A model generated the notes under the pieces. The model saw only the letters and a program-made list of their open reading frames with translations. It searched no databases and was not told the DNA's origin. Positions 19,919-28,042 of a stretch of 64,000 nt of DNA are shown piece after piece (positions within the stretch are counted from its first letter, which is position 1; the number at the start of each line of letters is the position of its first letter). Origin of the DNA: Nitratireductor soli (GTDB taxonomy: Bacteria > Pseudomonadota > Alphaproteobacteria > Rhizobiales > Rhizobiaceae); NCBI RefSeq assembly GCF_001050155.1, contig NZ_LFVY01000018.1:57356-121355 (forward strand), read 5' to 3'. Made by a program: the position numbers and the translations under genes.

Positions 19919-20446
19919 ATGCCGATCTATGCGCTTGCGGGCGAAACGCCGCTTTTCGACCAGCCCGATTCCAACTGGATCGCCCCCGACGCGACGCTGA
20001 TCGGCCGGGTGAGGCTCGGGCGCAATGCCGGTGTCTGGTTCGGCGCGGTGCTGCGCGGCGACAATGAGCTGATCGACATCGGCGACGATACCAACATCCA
20101 GGAACACTCGGTCCTGCACACCGATATGGGTTTTCCGCTGCGGGTCGGGCGTGGCTGCACGATCGGCCACCGGGCGATGCTGCACGGCTGCACGATCGGC
20201 GACAACACGTTGATCGGCATGGGCGCCATCGTCCTGAACGGCGCGCAGATCGGCCGTAATTCGCTGGTGGGCGCCGGGGCACTGGTGACCGAGGGGAAAG
20301 CGTTTCCAGAAAATTCGCTGATCGTCGGCACGCCGGCCAAGGCCATCCGGACGCTGGACGAGGCGGCGGTCAAGAGGCTGGAATGGTCGGCTGCCCATTA
20401 CGTGGAGAACGCGCGCCGGTTCATGACCGGGTTGAAGCCGGCCTGA
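19919..20446 (+). CDS. Gamma carbonic anhydrase-like hexapeptide protein
   Basis: 175 residues, mostly left-handed beta-helix with hexapeptide repeats ([40 protein letters not shown]). The three metal-binding histidines of the family are at the expected spacing: [16 protein letters not shown]. The YrdA/PaaY/CaiE group shares these features, so true carbonic anhydrase activity is uncertain. ATG 19919 follows a weak AGGAA. It is convergent with the peptidase gene at 20653. Confidence 0.9.
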   Translation: MPIYALAGETPLFDQPDSNWIAPDATLIGRVRLGRNAGVWFGAVLRGDNELIDIGDDTNIQEHSVLHTDMGFPLRVGRGCTIGHRAMLHGCTIGDNTLIGMGAIVLNGAQIGRNSLVGAGALVTEGKAFPENSLIVGTPAKAIRTLDEAAVKRLEWSAAHYVENARRFMTGLKPA

Positions 20447-20454
20447 GGCGTCTG

Positions 20455-20491
20455 CAAAAGCGGAGCCGACCCAGAGGACTGGGCCGGCTCC
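20455..20491 (-). terminator. Probable terminator for the transglutaminase-like peptidase gene
   Basis: A hairpin with arms GGAGCCG...CCCAG and CTGGG...CGGCTCC (20462-20491, one internal mismatch) is followed on the - strand by GCTTTTGC. It lies about 160 bases beyond the stop at 20653, and could also slow + strand transcripts from the carbonic-anhydrase-like gene. The T-run is short. Confidence 0.5.
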
Positions 20492-20652
20492 TAAACCCGG
20501 TCGTTGGGGACGGGGAGGTGGGGACTCGACCGGGTATCCGTATCAGGCTTGTGCCGCCATCATTCGATCGGCTGCGCGGCATCGCCTGAAAATTCAAGAG
20601 TTTGTCTGTCGCGCGCGCCCCATCCGTCATGCGCGCCCTCGAGAGGTGTTTC

Positions 20653-21267
20653 CTACTGGCTGGAGGCAACGCTGCCGACCGCGGTGGCACGGCCGTCATT
20701 GATGCTGACCCACTTGCCGGAACTGGCGGCCGACTGCCGCTTCAGATACGTGTACTCGGTGTCGGTCCAGGCCAGGACGCGAGGCTCCAGATTGTCCAGT
20801 ATGTAGTCGCCCAGGCTGGTCATCACCGTCAGCACCGCGTGGCCGTCGCCGTTCGGCTGGCGCACGACGGTGATCAGAAGATTGCCCGCCGGCACGCCGG
20901 CCTTCATCAGAAGCCTGCGCTTCTCCAGCACATAATCCTCGCAATCGCCGTACACGTCGGGATAGGACCAGTATTCCTCGACGCCCCACATCTCCTGGTC
21001 GGTGCGCGGCATGACAGAGGTGTTGACGGAATTGTTGACGTCGATCATCGCTTGCCAAACTTTGCGTGTCAGCGTGATCGGCCGCGCATTGGCGGTGGTT
21101 TGCCGGCATTCGCCGGGTTCCCGCTGGCAAAGCTCGTAATGTCCGATGGGCTGTGTCGTCAGGCCACCGGTTTTCATGAAATTGGGGGCCGCATATGCGC
21201 TCGCTCCCAGCGACGCGAGCAGCGTCACGGCAGCGGCGGCAAACCGCAAGCTTCTTGTAATCCCCAT
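20653..21267 (-). CDS. Transglutaminase-like cysteine peptidase (BTLCP/DUF920 family), exported
   Basis: 204 residues. A signal peptide (FAAAAVTLLASLGASAYA, cleavage near residue 27) precedes the domain. The papain-like triad of this family is visible: Cys in YGDCEDYVLEKRR, His in GDGHAVLTV and Asp in YILDNLEPRV. Relatives include the LapG periplasmic protease, which releases adhesins under c-di-GMP control, but no LapD partner or adhesin is in this window, and the shorter BTLCP type is common in rhizobia without such context. A very AT-rich promoter region precedes it. Confidence 0.88.
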   Translation of the reverse strand: MGITRSLRFAAAAVTLLASLGASAYAAPNFMKTGGLTTQPIGHYELCQREPGECRQTTANARPITLTRKVWQAMIDVNNSVNTSVMPRTDQEMWGVEEYWSYPDVYGDCEDYVLEKRRLLMKAGVPAGNLLITVVRQPNGDGHAVLTVMTSLGDYILDNLEPRVLAWTDTEYTYLKRQSAASSGKWVSINDGRATAVGSVASSQ

Positions 21268-21994
21268 CGTCTTGTCTCCCCGTTTGAGAGGACAATGACA
21301 TGTAGGGATTTATTCCAGGCAAAATCTCGCAGTATAAATCTCGATAAATTCTACTGTTGTTTTCGATTAATAAGTATAAAATGAAAATCTGTTTTGATTT
21401 ATATTTGAATAGAATTTGTCTAAAACTTTAGCGATTATGGTGCGCGGGCTGCGACGCTGTTGGGCGGTGCGTCTGCCTGGGTCGGCGTTTTGGTCTACCG
21501 CATCGGTACGGAATCGATTTTCGGAAAGCACGGTGCGTATTCAGTAACCTCCAGCGCCCTTGTGCTGCGTTCCAGCAGTACACGACGCATGCCGATTTCA
21601 GTCGTGCTGTATCTTGTGGCAACAGCGTCGTGCGCGGTTCGACAAGCTCACCATGAGGGGAGGTATAGGGTTGCAAAGCCCATCTGCCACGCCTTGGAAT
21701 CAGGCTCCCGGCCAGGTCCAACCGCCCTCATGGTGAGCTTGTCGAACCACGCACCAGGTCAATGCAATGGGGTGTAGGGGAGTATAGATCGTCCCAAAGA
21801 ACGCTCGGGCTGTAGTGGTGATGACCGACTACAGTTTCAGGTGTTTTGTCCAAGGACGATCCGCGCGATGTGCTGGCGGTTCTTTTGACGTCAGCCGCAC
21901 TGATGGTCGAAATTTGGCTTGGCGATTGGCGGAGAGGCGTTCGATCCGAAGGGGCCAGAGATCATCCCGCCGGGAGGCTGAGGTCAAGGAGCGA
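21268..21994. other. 727-base intergenic region with AT-rich segment and inverted repeat
   Basis: No gene is supported here. From about 21300 to 21430 the sequence is strikingly AT-rich compared with the rest of the window, and probably holds the peptidase promoter. Around 21440-21560 a short stretch looks GC-rich and codon-like but has no plausible start or homologue that I recognise. A 29-base inverted repeat spans 21631-21752. The remainder, to the end of the PilZ gene, shows nothing distinctive. Confidence 0.7.
21631..21752. repeat. Long-spaced inverted repeat with TTCGACAAGCTCACC arms
   Basis: Left arm 21631-21659 and right arm 21724-21752 are reverse complements over 29 bases with one mismatch (core GGTTCGACAAGCTCACCATG). 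The 64-base interior contains no ORF. Arms with this core are common as dispersed intergenic palindromes in alphaproteobacterial genomes; here it occurs once. Confidence 0.85.
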
Positions 21995-22612
21995 TCAATT
22001 GTCGCTTGGCAGCGAGAACTCGGCTTCGAGCGCTTGTCGGTTCTGGATGCCGGCGAATTCGATGGCGATGCCGTCTTCGAAATGACGCACCACCTGGCCG
22101 CGCATCGTTCCCAGGTGAACCTGGGTTCCCTTTTCGGGCCGGATGTCGCTTTCGATAGCCGCACCCGAAAGGGAAAGATCGATGATGCGGCAGCGATATT
22201 CCCCGCCATCGGGCAGGCGCAGCGTGCTGACTGGATTGCGCGGCGCAATGCGCTCGTGGCGGCGGTCCTCGGGCAGGTCCAGCTCGTGTTTGTTGGCAAG
22301 CCAGGTGAGCTGGGCGGCAAGCTTGTCGCGCTTGCGGTCGGAGGCGACGATGGTCATGGCGAAGCCGTGGTCCAGCGTGCGCGTGACGATGCCCTCGATA
22401 CGGCCGATGTGATCCAGGTAGGCGATGATCTTCTCGCCCGGGCGTCCCGCCCGGTCGGCGATCAGCGATGCGTTGCCCGGCGACATGTCGATGACGCGGC
22501 AAGCGTGCTCGGTCCGGTCCTCGAGCATGAACCGGCCGTAAATCGTCACCCTGACGCGCTGAAAATTCCGCCGCTCGCTGCGCAAGGGGATGGGGTTGAT
22601 CGCCGCAGACAT
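21995..22612 (-). CDS. Tandem PilZ-domain protein
   Basis: 205 residues with two PilZ-like repeats. The second (about residues 118-190) has a complete c-di-GMP signature: RRHER (R-x-x-x-R), then DLSLSG (D-x-S-x-x-G). The first (about residues 13-90) has RRNFQRVRV and a shortened DMSPGN, so it may not bind. It is probably a cytosolic c-di-GMP effector. ATG 22612 is chosen over 22669, which lacks the conserved start. The PAS-domain gene lies 90 bases upstream on the same strand; both could belong to one regulatory unit. Confidence 0.85.
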   Translation of the reverse strand: MSAAINPIPLRSERRNFQRVRVTIYGRFMLEDRTEHACRVIDMSPGNASLIADRAGRPGEKIIAYLDHIGRIEGIVTRTLDHGFAMTIVASDRKRDKLAAQLTWLANKHELDLPEDRRHERIAPRNPVSTLRLPDGGEYRCRIIDLSLSGAAIESDIRPEKGTQVHLGTMRGQVVRHFEDGIAIEFAGIQNRQALEAEFSLPSDN

Positions 22613-22702
22613 TGTCCTCTTCCACGCTCGCGCCACGGCAGTTCCTGCTGCCTGCTTGGAGCAGCGCAAAACTACGCCTGACGGGTTAACAAGCGGTAAG
22701 GG

Positions 22703-23341
22703 TCAGCCGTTGCGTCCGCCCTCGAAGACAACCAGATGGCGAAAGCGCCGGCCGTGGCCTGGTTCGATCAGACTGTCGGTGAGCGAGCGGCCGTCGGGGG
22801 CGAGCGGCGGCACGGGAACCGCCGGGCGGTTCTTCAGGAACACCGGCTCGCGATCGGCATCGACGATGCGCAGCGAGGTGACGCGGCATTCGACGATGGC
22901 TTCGGTGCCGAGCCAGAACGGTTTGTTGCAGGGAATGAGCGAACCGAGCGCCCGTGGGCTCTCGATGCCGCCGTCAAGCGGCAGCAGCAGGAGCTCGAAA
23001 CCCACCGTCTCGCCGCCGGCGGTGCAGCCATCGAAGGCGAAGACGATCACGGACTTCATGTCGAAGGCGCTGCGGGCAAGCTTGCCGACGACGGCCTGGT
23101 CCTTCTCCGCCCACAGCGAGGCGAACGAAAAACCCTTCAATTCCTTGCCGAACGTGGCGCAAAGACGGGTGCCGGCAAGGCGGAACACGGCTTCGCCGCG
23201 CGCATCCTTCTCCAGGATGAACGTGTCGGCCAGCAGGGTCTTGATGTCCGCCGGTTCGATCTCCGTGCGCTTGGGCGCCGGGCGATTGCCACGCAACCTG
23301 TCCCAATATTGGAACAGTGTTACAGAACCGTCCTGTTTCAT
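22703..23341 (-). CDS. PAS-domain protein (PAS_5 type)
   Basis: 212 residues. The N-terminus reads LFQYWDRLRGNRPAPKRTEIEPADIK, followed by LLADTFILE and FRLAGTRLCATFGKELKGFSFASLW, the standard beginning of the alphaproteobacterial PAS_5 family. No output domain is fused, so it is a stand-alone sensor module of unknown partner. ATG 23341 is chosen over an upstream start at 23380. It precedes the PilZ gene in the same direction. Confidence 0.85.
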   Translation of the reverse strand: MKQDGSVTLFQYWDRLRGNRPAPKRTEIEPADIKTLLADTFILEKDARGEAVFRLAGTRLCATFGKELKGFSFASLWAEKDQAVVGKLARSAFDMKSVIVFAFDGCTAGGETVGFELLLLPLDGGIESPRALGSLIPCNKPFWLGTEAIVECRVTSLRIVDADREPVFLKNRPAVPVPPLAPDGRSLTDSLIEPGHGRRFRHLVVFEGGRNG

Positions 23342-23496
23342 GCCTGTTGGCTCCCTGCTTGCGGCCCGGGCCTGTCTCATAGGCGGACAGGTGGGGGCAA
23401 TTTCAATAGCGACATGTGGATGGCTGCAGGTTGCGTGCCAGACCGGCTGGACTTGTTAACCCTCGGATTTCGTTAAGGTTAAAAAAGGGTTTAGAT

Positions 23497-23640
23497 TGCC
23501 CGCCGCGCCGGGCGGTGGCAGGGTCATTTCGTCAAGACACGCCGAATCAGGCGGAAGACGGGGCAGGCGCCGATGCTCTCAGAGAGTATCGACAGGGGGC
23601 TCGACCAGGCCGTTCAGGAGAAATCCTGAGCGGCTTTTTT
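23497..23640 (+). ncRNA. Candidate structured RNA or leader ending in an orphan terminator
   Basis: Between the divergent PAS and rhomboid genes, the + strand holds three successive hairpins: GCCCG/CGGGC near 23498-23515, a 10-bp near-perfect stem at 23571-23591 (CGATGCTCTC with GAGAGTATCG, one G-T pair), and an intrinsic terminator at 23609-23640. No + strand gene precedes the terminator. Either a small RNA starts near 23480-23500, or this is a leader whose terminator controls the rhomboid gene 29 bases downstream. An 18-codon ORF (ATG 23573 to TGA 23629) overlaps the hairpins but has no clear Shine-Dalgarno. The 5' end is not defined by sequence. Confidence 0.5.
23609..23640 (+). terminator. 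Intrinsic terminator upstream of the rhomboid gene
   Basis: Stem GCCGTTCAGGA (23609-23619) with TCCTGAGCGGC (23624-23634), loop GAAA after base 23619, one G-T pair, then six T. It ends 29 bases before the rhomboid start and has no annotated gene upstream on its strand. Confidence 0.85.
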
Positions 23641-23668
23641 CTTGCCGCATCCTCTGCTACCGAAGGCG

Positions 23669-24427
23669 ATGGACAAGGAAAAAGACGAGGCCGCATCGGC
23701 CGCTGATCCCGCCGCCGATTCCTCTGCTGATCCCATTGGCACAAATGATGGGCCGAACGGGGAGGCGGGGCCACCGCTGCGGCGTGAACCCGTCTTCAAT
23801 CTGGCGCTGATCGTCACGGTTTTCGCGCTGGCCTGCGTCGGCATATTCGCGCTGCAAAGCCTGTGGCTCGGGATATGGCTCACGGTGCGCTTCGCGTTCC
23901 TGCCGATCCGCTATACGGGACCCTACGCATTCGACATCTATGCGGTGCTGAGCCCAATCACCTATTCCTTCCTGCATGGCGGCATCGCACATCTGGCGGT
24001 CAACATGATCTGGCTGGCGGCGTTCGGCTCGCCGCTGGCCAATCGGATCGGTTCGATGCGCTTCGTTCTCTTCTGGGTGGCAGGCGCGGCGGCGGCGGCA
24101 GGGTTGCATTTCGTTCTGCATCCAATGTCGGCAGCCCCCCTGGTCGGCGCTTCGGGAGCGATCTCGGCGATGATGGGGGCGGCGGCGCGGTTCGCCTTCC
24201 GCGTCGACCGCCGCCAGCCGAAACCGTCCTTCACCGGCCCGGTCCTGCCTGTTCCTCTCGTGCTGCGGTCGCGGACGGTCATCGTGTTCCTCGCCGTCTG
24301 GATGGCGGTCAATCTGGTCACCGGGTTGGGCATCGGCGCTTCGCCCGATTCGCCGCAGATCGCCTGGGAGGCGCATATCGGCGGCTTCCTGCTTGGCTTC
24401 TTCGCCATCCGCCTGTTCGACCGGTGA
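23669..24427 (+). CDS. Rhomboid family intramembrane serine protease
   Basis: 252 residues. After a charged, acidic cytosolic N-terminus of about 45 residues come six membrane segments. The rhomboid signatures are present: FLHGGIAHLAVNM in the second helix, GASGAISAMMG with the catalytic serine, and the catalytic histidine in AHIGGFLLGF. It cleaves membrane proteins within the bilayer; substrates are unknown. ATG 23669 has GAAGG six bases upstream. The preceding terminator suggests its transcription may be attenuated. The CBS gene follows after about 117 bases. Confidence 0.9.
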   Translation: MDKEKDEAASAADPAADSSADPIGTNDGPNGEAGPPLRREPVFNLALIVTVFALACVGIFALQSLWLGIWLTVRFAFLPIRYTGPYAFDIYAVLSPITYSFLHGGIAHLAVNMIWLAAFGSPLANRIGSMRFVLFWVAGAAAAAGLHFVLHPMSAAPLVGASGAISAMMGAAARFAFRVDRRQPKPSFTGPVLPVPLVLRSRTVIVFLAVWMAVNLVTGLGIGASPDSPQIAWEAHIGGFLLGFFAIRLFDR

Positions 24428-24544
24428 GCGGCGAAGCCCGGGTTTTCACGGGGCTGAAGGCGTTAATGCCGCCGGCATTCAAAGGCTTGCAAACGAGGTG
24501 GCCTCGGCGCAACATTATCGCGTTGCCGGTAGAAGGAGATTGCC

Positions 24545-24976
24545 ATGACCGTGAAGGCCATTCTGGACTCCAAAGGGCGTGACGTCGTCACGATCGCGCC
24601 GGACAAAAGCCTGGCGGAAGCGGCGCAGCTTCTGGCCGGACGCGGCATCGGCGCCGTGGTGGTCACCAGTGATGGCGGCCGGATCGCCGGGATATTGTCG
24701 GAGCGCGACATCGTTCGCGTCGTCGGCCAGGACGGCGCCGCGGCCCTGAAACAGCCGATTTCCTCCGTGATGACGGCAAAGGTGCAACGTTGCGAGGAGC
24801 ACCACACCGTCAACGAGGTCATGCAGATCATGACCCAGGGTCGGTTCCGCCATCTGCCCGTCGAGCATGACGGACGCATCGCCGGCATCATATCGATCGG
24901 CGATGTGGTCAAGAAGCGCATCGAGGAGGTCGAGCGCGAGGCGGAGGATATCCGCAGCTACATCGCCACGGCCTGA
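24545..24976 (+). CDS. Two-CBS-domain protein
   Basis: 143 residues, a Bateman module of two CBS repeats (about residues 8-62 and 75-130): LAEAAQLLAGRGIGAVVVTSDGGRIAGILSERDI and NEVMQIMTQGRFRHLPVEHDGRIAGIISIGDV. Such stand-alone pairs bind adenosine nucleotides and regulate partners; no partner is evident. ATG 24545 has GGAGA nearby. It ends in an intrinsic terminator. Confidence 0.92.
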   Translation: MTVKAILDSKGRDVVTIAPDKSLAEAAQLLAGRGIGAVVVTSDGGRIAGILSERDIVRVVGQDGAAALKQPISSVMTAKVQRCEEHHTVNEVMQIMTQGRFRHLPVEHDGRIAGIISIGDVVKKRIEEVEREAEDIRSYIATA

Positions 24977-24983
24977 GGGATGC

Positions 24984-25010
24984 GAGGCTGCCGTTTCCGG
25001 CAGCCTCTTT
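24984..25010 (+). terminator. Intrinsic terminator after the CBS gene
   Basis: Arms GAGGCTGCC (24984-24992) and GGCAGCCTC (24999-25007), loop GTTTCC, then TTT. It also separates the CBS gene from the convergent yjhX-like gene. Confidence 0.8.
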
Positions 25011-25029
25011 CGTTCAAGCATCCTTTGCT

Positions 25030-25287
25030 TCATCGGTTGTCGGGTTGCGAGCGCACCAGAGCCAGGCCGCGCCTGGTGATCCGGTAAGGACCGCCATTGC
25101 GCGACTGGATGGCCCGCTTGCGCTTCATCTTGCGAAAAAGCCCGATTTCCAGTCCGGGATAATACCAGCCGTCGCGGGTGACGCAGCTGAGTTCGTGGAT
25201 GCGGCCATTCTCGTCTTTCTCGACGTCGATGCGGCCGCCCTGCGCCAATATGTGCAGGATGCGCTGTTCTGCGCGCGATATGTCCAT
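25030..25287 (-). CDS. YjhX family protein (possible toxin)
   Basis: 85 residues, full family length. ISRAEQRILHILAQGGRI at the start and GGPYRITRRGLALVR at the end match YjhX, a small winged-helix-like protein. In E. coli, YjhX is a reported toxin paired with the acetyltransferase YjhQ. No partner is adjacent here; a GNAT gene lies 1.9 kb away beyond gatB. ATG 25287 is chosen over 25365 because the family starts at MDISRAEQ. Convergent with the CBS gene. Confidence 0.82.
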   Translation of the reverse strand: MDISRAEQRILHILAQGGRIDVEKDENGRIHELSCVTRDGWYYPGLEIGLFRKMKRKRAIQSRNGGPYRITRRGLALVRSQPDNR

Positions 25288-25690
25288 GGTCTTGAAGTCC
25301 TGGGAAAACCGTTGGCCGAAGGCCAACACTAAGCGCCGCGCTGCTGAGTGCAGCACGGGGTTCAAGGTTTTCGCGCCCCGATCCTGACGTTCGATCAGGC
25401 CGGGGCCCTAGCGGGACTCAAAGGTGGTGGACATAAAGGCTCCGTTCGAAGGCCGTTTCATAGCGCAAACCATGGCCAGAATAAAGCGCTTGGCTTGCCA
25501 TGAGTTGGCGATTGGTCTAGTGGTGCGATCCTGGCAGATGGTACCCATCTGTCAGGGTAAATCGCCCCACCAGATCAATAGCTTGTGGGCTGACTTATCG
25601 AAACGGACGGGTACCGTCCGTTTCGGTCAGACCATTAGCCAATGCGGCAGTCCAATTCCGAACAATCCGACTGCACGGCCCCGCGAAATC
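25288..25690. other. 403-base region upstream of gatB
   Basis: Contains the yjhX promoter side (25288 onward) and the gatB leader. A family R2 repeat fills 25517-25634. An open frame from 25424 into gatB is not supported as coding because it crosses the palindromes of the repeat. Confidence 0.7.
25517..25634 (+). repeat. Dispersed repeat, family R2, copy A
   Basis: About 118 bases with internal inverted repeats: CAGATGG/CCATCTG (near 25535-25551) and a perfect 12-base pair CGAAACGGACGG (25599-25610) with CCGTCCGTTTCG (25614-25625). Its reverse complement aligns along its whole length with 61451-61566. It ends 56 bases before the gatB start. Confidence 0.85.
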
Positions 25691-27193
25691 ATGACACTCA
25701 TCGACACACGCACGCCCGACCCGAAGCGCTTCATTTCCGGTGCGACCGGCGACTGGGAAGTCATCGTCGGCATGGAAATCCACGCCCAGGTGACCTCCGA
25801 GGCGAAGCTTTTCTCCGGCGCCTCGACGACGTTCGGCGCCGAGCCGAACGCCAATGTCAGCCTCGTCGACGCGGCGATGCCGGGCATGCTGCCGGTGATC
25901 AACGAGGAATGCGTCCGGCAGGCCGTCCGTACGGGACTCGGCCTGAAGGCGCAGATCAACCACCGCTCCGTGTTCGACCGGAAGAACTATTTTTATCCGG
26001 ACCTGCCGCAGGGCTACCAGATTTCGCAGTTCAAGCAGCCGATCGTCGGTGAGGGCGCGGTGATCGTCTCCGTCGGGCCGGCCAAGGACGGCTCGTTCGA
26101 GGAAATCACCGTCGGCATCGAGCGCCTGCATCTGGAGCAGGACGCCGGCAAGTCTCTGCACGACCAGCACCCGACCATGTCCTATGTCGACCTCAACCGG
26201 TCTGGCGTGGCGCTGATGGAGATCGTCTCCAAGCCCGATATCCGCTCGGCCGACGAGGCGAAGGCCTTCCTGACCAAGCTGCGCACCATCGTGCGCTATC
26301 TGGGGACGTGCGACGGCAATATGGACGAGGGCTCGATGCGGGCCGACGTCAATGTGTCGGTGCGCCGGCCCGGCGGCGATTTCGGCACGCGCTGCGAGAT
26401 CAAGAACGTCAACTCGATCCGGTTCGTCGGCCAGTCGATCGAATCGGAAGCGCGGCGGCAGATCGCCATTCTCGAGGATGGCGGAACCATCATCCAGGAA
26501 ACGCGGCTGTTCGACCCGGTGAAGGGCGAAACGCGCTCGATGCGCTCCAAGGAAGAGGCGCATGACTACCGTTATTTCCCCGACCCGGACCTGGTGCCGC
26601 TGGAATTCGACCAGGCCTATGTGGACGCGCTGGCCGCCGGCCTGACCGAGCTGCCGGACGCAAAGAAGGCCCGCTTCATCGCGACCTTCGGCCTGTCGGA
26701 ATATGACGCTTCCGTGCTGATCGCTGAAAAGGCGACGGCCGATTATTTCGAGAAGGTGGCCGAGGGGCGCGACGGGAAGACGGCCGCCAACTGGGTCATC
26801 AACGACCTGCTCGGCGCTTTGAACAAATCCGGCCAGGATATTGAAAGCACGTCTGTTTCGCCCGATCAGCTCGGCGCGGTGATCGACCTGATCAAGGACG
26901 GGACGATTTCCGGCAAGATCGCCAAGGATCTGTTCGAGATCGTGCTGGCCGAGGGCGGCGATCCGCGCAAGATCGTCGACGAACGCGGCATGAAGCAGGT
27001 GACCGACACCGGCGCCATCGAGAAGGCCGTCGACGACGTGATCGCCGCCAACCCGGACAAGGTCGAGCAGGCAAGGGCCAAGCCGACGCTGGCCGGCTGG
27101 TTTGTCGGCCAGGTGATGAAGGCGACGGGGGGCAAGGCCAACCCGCAAGCCGTCAACGATCTGGTCAAGGCGAAGCTCGGCATCGATGCGTGA
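25691..27193 (+). CDS. gatB: Asp-tRNA(Asn)/Glu-tRNA(Gln) amidotransferase subunit B
   Basis: 500 residues. With GatA and GatC it amidates misacylated Glu-tRNA(Gln) and Asp-tRNA(Asn). [69 protein letters not shown] and [10 protein letters not shown] are family landmarks; the tRNA-binding YqeY-like tail follows from about residue 385. ATG 25691 fits the conserved start. gatA and gatC are not here. It overlaps the GNAT gene by eight bases. Confidence 0.96.
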   Translation: MTLIDTRTPDPKRFISGATGDWEVIVGMEIHAQVTSEAKLFSGASTTFGAEPNANVSLVDAAMPGMLPVINEECVRQAVRTGLGLKAQINHRSVFDRKNYFYPDLPQGYQISQFKQPIVGEGAVIVSVGPAKDGSFEEITVGIERLHLEQDAGKSLHDQHPTMSYVDLNRSGVALMEIVSKPDIRSADEAKAFLTKLRTIVRYLGTCDGNMDEGSMRADVNVSVRRPGGDFGTRCEIKNVNSIRFVGQSIESEARRQIAILEDGGTIIQETRLFDPVKGETRSMRSKEEAHDYRYFPDPDLVPLEFDQAYVDALAAGLTELPDAKKARFIATFGLSEYDASVLIAEKATADYFEKVAEGRDGKTAANWVINDLLGALNKSGQDIESTSVSPDQLGAVIDLIKDGTISGKIAKDLFEIVLAEGGDPRKIVDERGMKQVTDTGAIEKAVDDVIAANPDKVEQARAKPTLAGWFVGQVMKATGGKANPQAVNDLVKAKLGIDA

Positions 27194-27692
27194 AGCGGGG
27201 CCGTATTTCGTCAGAACCGCGGCGCGCGGCGACCTGCCGGCGGTTCGCGCGCTTCTGATCGAAACCTGGCACGACACTTACGATTCGCTCTATGGCGCCG
27301 CGCGCGTGGCGGAGATCACCGATGCCTGGCATTCGATTGCTGCGCTCGAGACCAGGCTTGCGAAGCCAAATTGCGAGTTCGTCGTTGCCGACAGCGGCGA
27401 GGAGATCGGCGGCATGGCTTTTGCCGAGGCGCTCGACGCGGGCAAGACGGTGATGCTGCACCAGCTCTATGTGCGCCCGCAGCGCCAGGGGCGAGGCATT
27501 GGTGTGGCGCTGCTGGACGAGATGGAGGCCTGTTTCCCGGATGCGTGCCAGATCAGGCTGGAGGTCGAGGAAGCCAACGGCAAGGCGCTCGCCTTTTATG
27601 ACGCGCACGGGTTTGCCCAGATCGGCCGCACGGAGAATTGTGGAGAGGGCGGTTCGGGCATTCCTGCCTTGATCTACGAAAAACCTCTGTGA
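27186..27692 (+). CDS. GNAT family N-acetyltransferase
   Basis: 168 residues. The acetyl-CoA-binding motif A is clear: [20 protein letters not shown] (about residues 95-114), followed by [19 protein letters not shown] of motif B. ATG 27186 overlaps the end of gatB by eight bases, so it is probably co-translated with it. The substrate, whether a small molecule or a protein, cannot be read from sequence. Confidence 0.9.
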   Translation: MREAGPYFVRTAARGDLPAVRALLIETWHDTYDSLYGAARVAEITDAWHSIAALETRLAKPNCEFVVADSGEEIGGMAFAEALDAGKTVMLHQLYVRPQRQGRGIGVALLDEMEACFPDACQIRLEVEEANGKALAFYDAHGFAQIGRTENCGEGGSGIPALIYEKPL

Positions 27693-28042
27693 CGGACGGG
27701 ATGGAACCGACGCCCGAAGGACGGTCCGTGTCGATCCGCCACGCGGAACGACGCGACGTTGTGGCCATCGTCGGCTCTTCGCCGCCGAACCTCTCGGCGG
27801 GCATGGCGACACGGTCGATCCGGATGAAATTGAAATGAGGTTGCACATGGCCTCGCAGGCCTTGCCATCTGGTCATGCGGACGCCATAACGCAATCGACG
27901 GACCATGCCGGTCGGTCACGGTAAGCGGCTGGAGCGCCATGCGTCCATTCGGACGCATAAAGGACGCTCTATCTTTATGTTTTCCGCATTTATGCGGACG
28001 TCAGGTGATTTCACCTGACTGCAAAATGCTCTAGAGGAAGCG
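27693..28042. other. 350-base intergenic region before the NDUFA12 gene
   Basis: The first 240 bases hold no supported gene or clear regulatory site. The last 100 are an R1 repeat that ends nine bases before the NDUFA12-like start. Confidence 0.7.
27932..28034 (+). repeat. Mosaic hairpin repeat, best-preserved copy (family R1)
   Basis: 103 bases with three complete hairpins: TGCGTCC/GGACGCA (loop ATTC), CCGCAT/ATGCGG (loop TT) and GTCAGGTGA/TCACCTGAC (loop TT). It begins GAGCGCC and ends CTCTAG. The Shine-Dalgarno of the next gene (GAGGAAG) starts at the repeat boundary. Confidence 0.92.

Larger units (their letters stand above)
23342..23668. other. 327-base divergent intergenic region
   Basis: Holds the promoters of the PAS gene (leftward) and of the + strand transcript, plus the structured segment at 23497-23640. 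TTAA words cluster at 23456-23482 (TTAACC, GTTAAGGTTAA) but not with the 7-base spacing of a CtrA box. Confidence 0.7.

Noticed and set aside
21428..21777. Frames of about 100 codons on both strands in the AT-rich gap region.
   Set aside because: They overlap an inverted repeat, have poor codon bias and match no family I recognise.
23456..23482. Cluster of TTAA words as a CtrA site.
   Set aside because: Spacing is 13 and 2 bases, not the required 7.
23573..23629. 18-codon ORF across the hairpins upstream of the rhomboid gene, considered as a leader peptide.
   Set aside because: No run of a regulatory amino acid and no clear Shine-Dalgarno; kept only as a note in the RNA feature.
25424..25690. 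In-frame extension of gatB to 25424 (89 extra codons).
   Set aside because: It crosses two palindromes of the R2 repeat; the conserved GatB start and codon bias begin at 25691.
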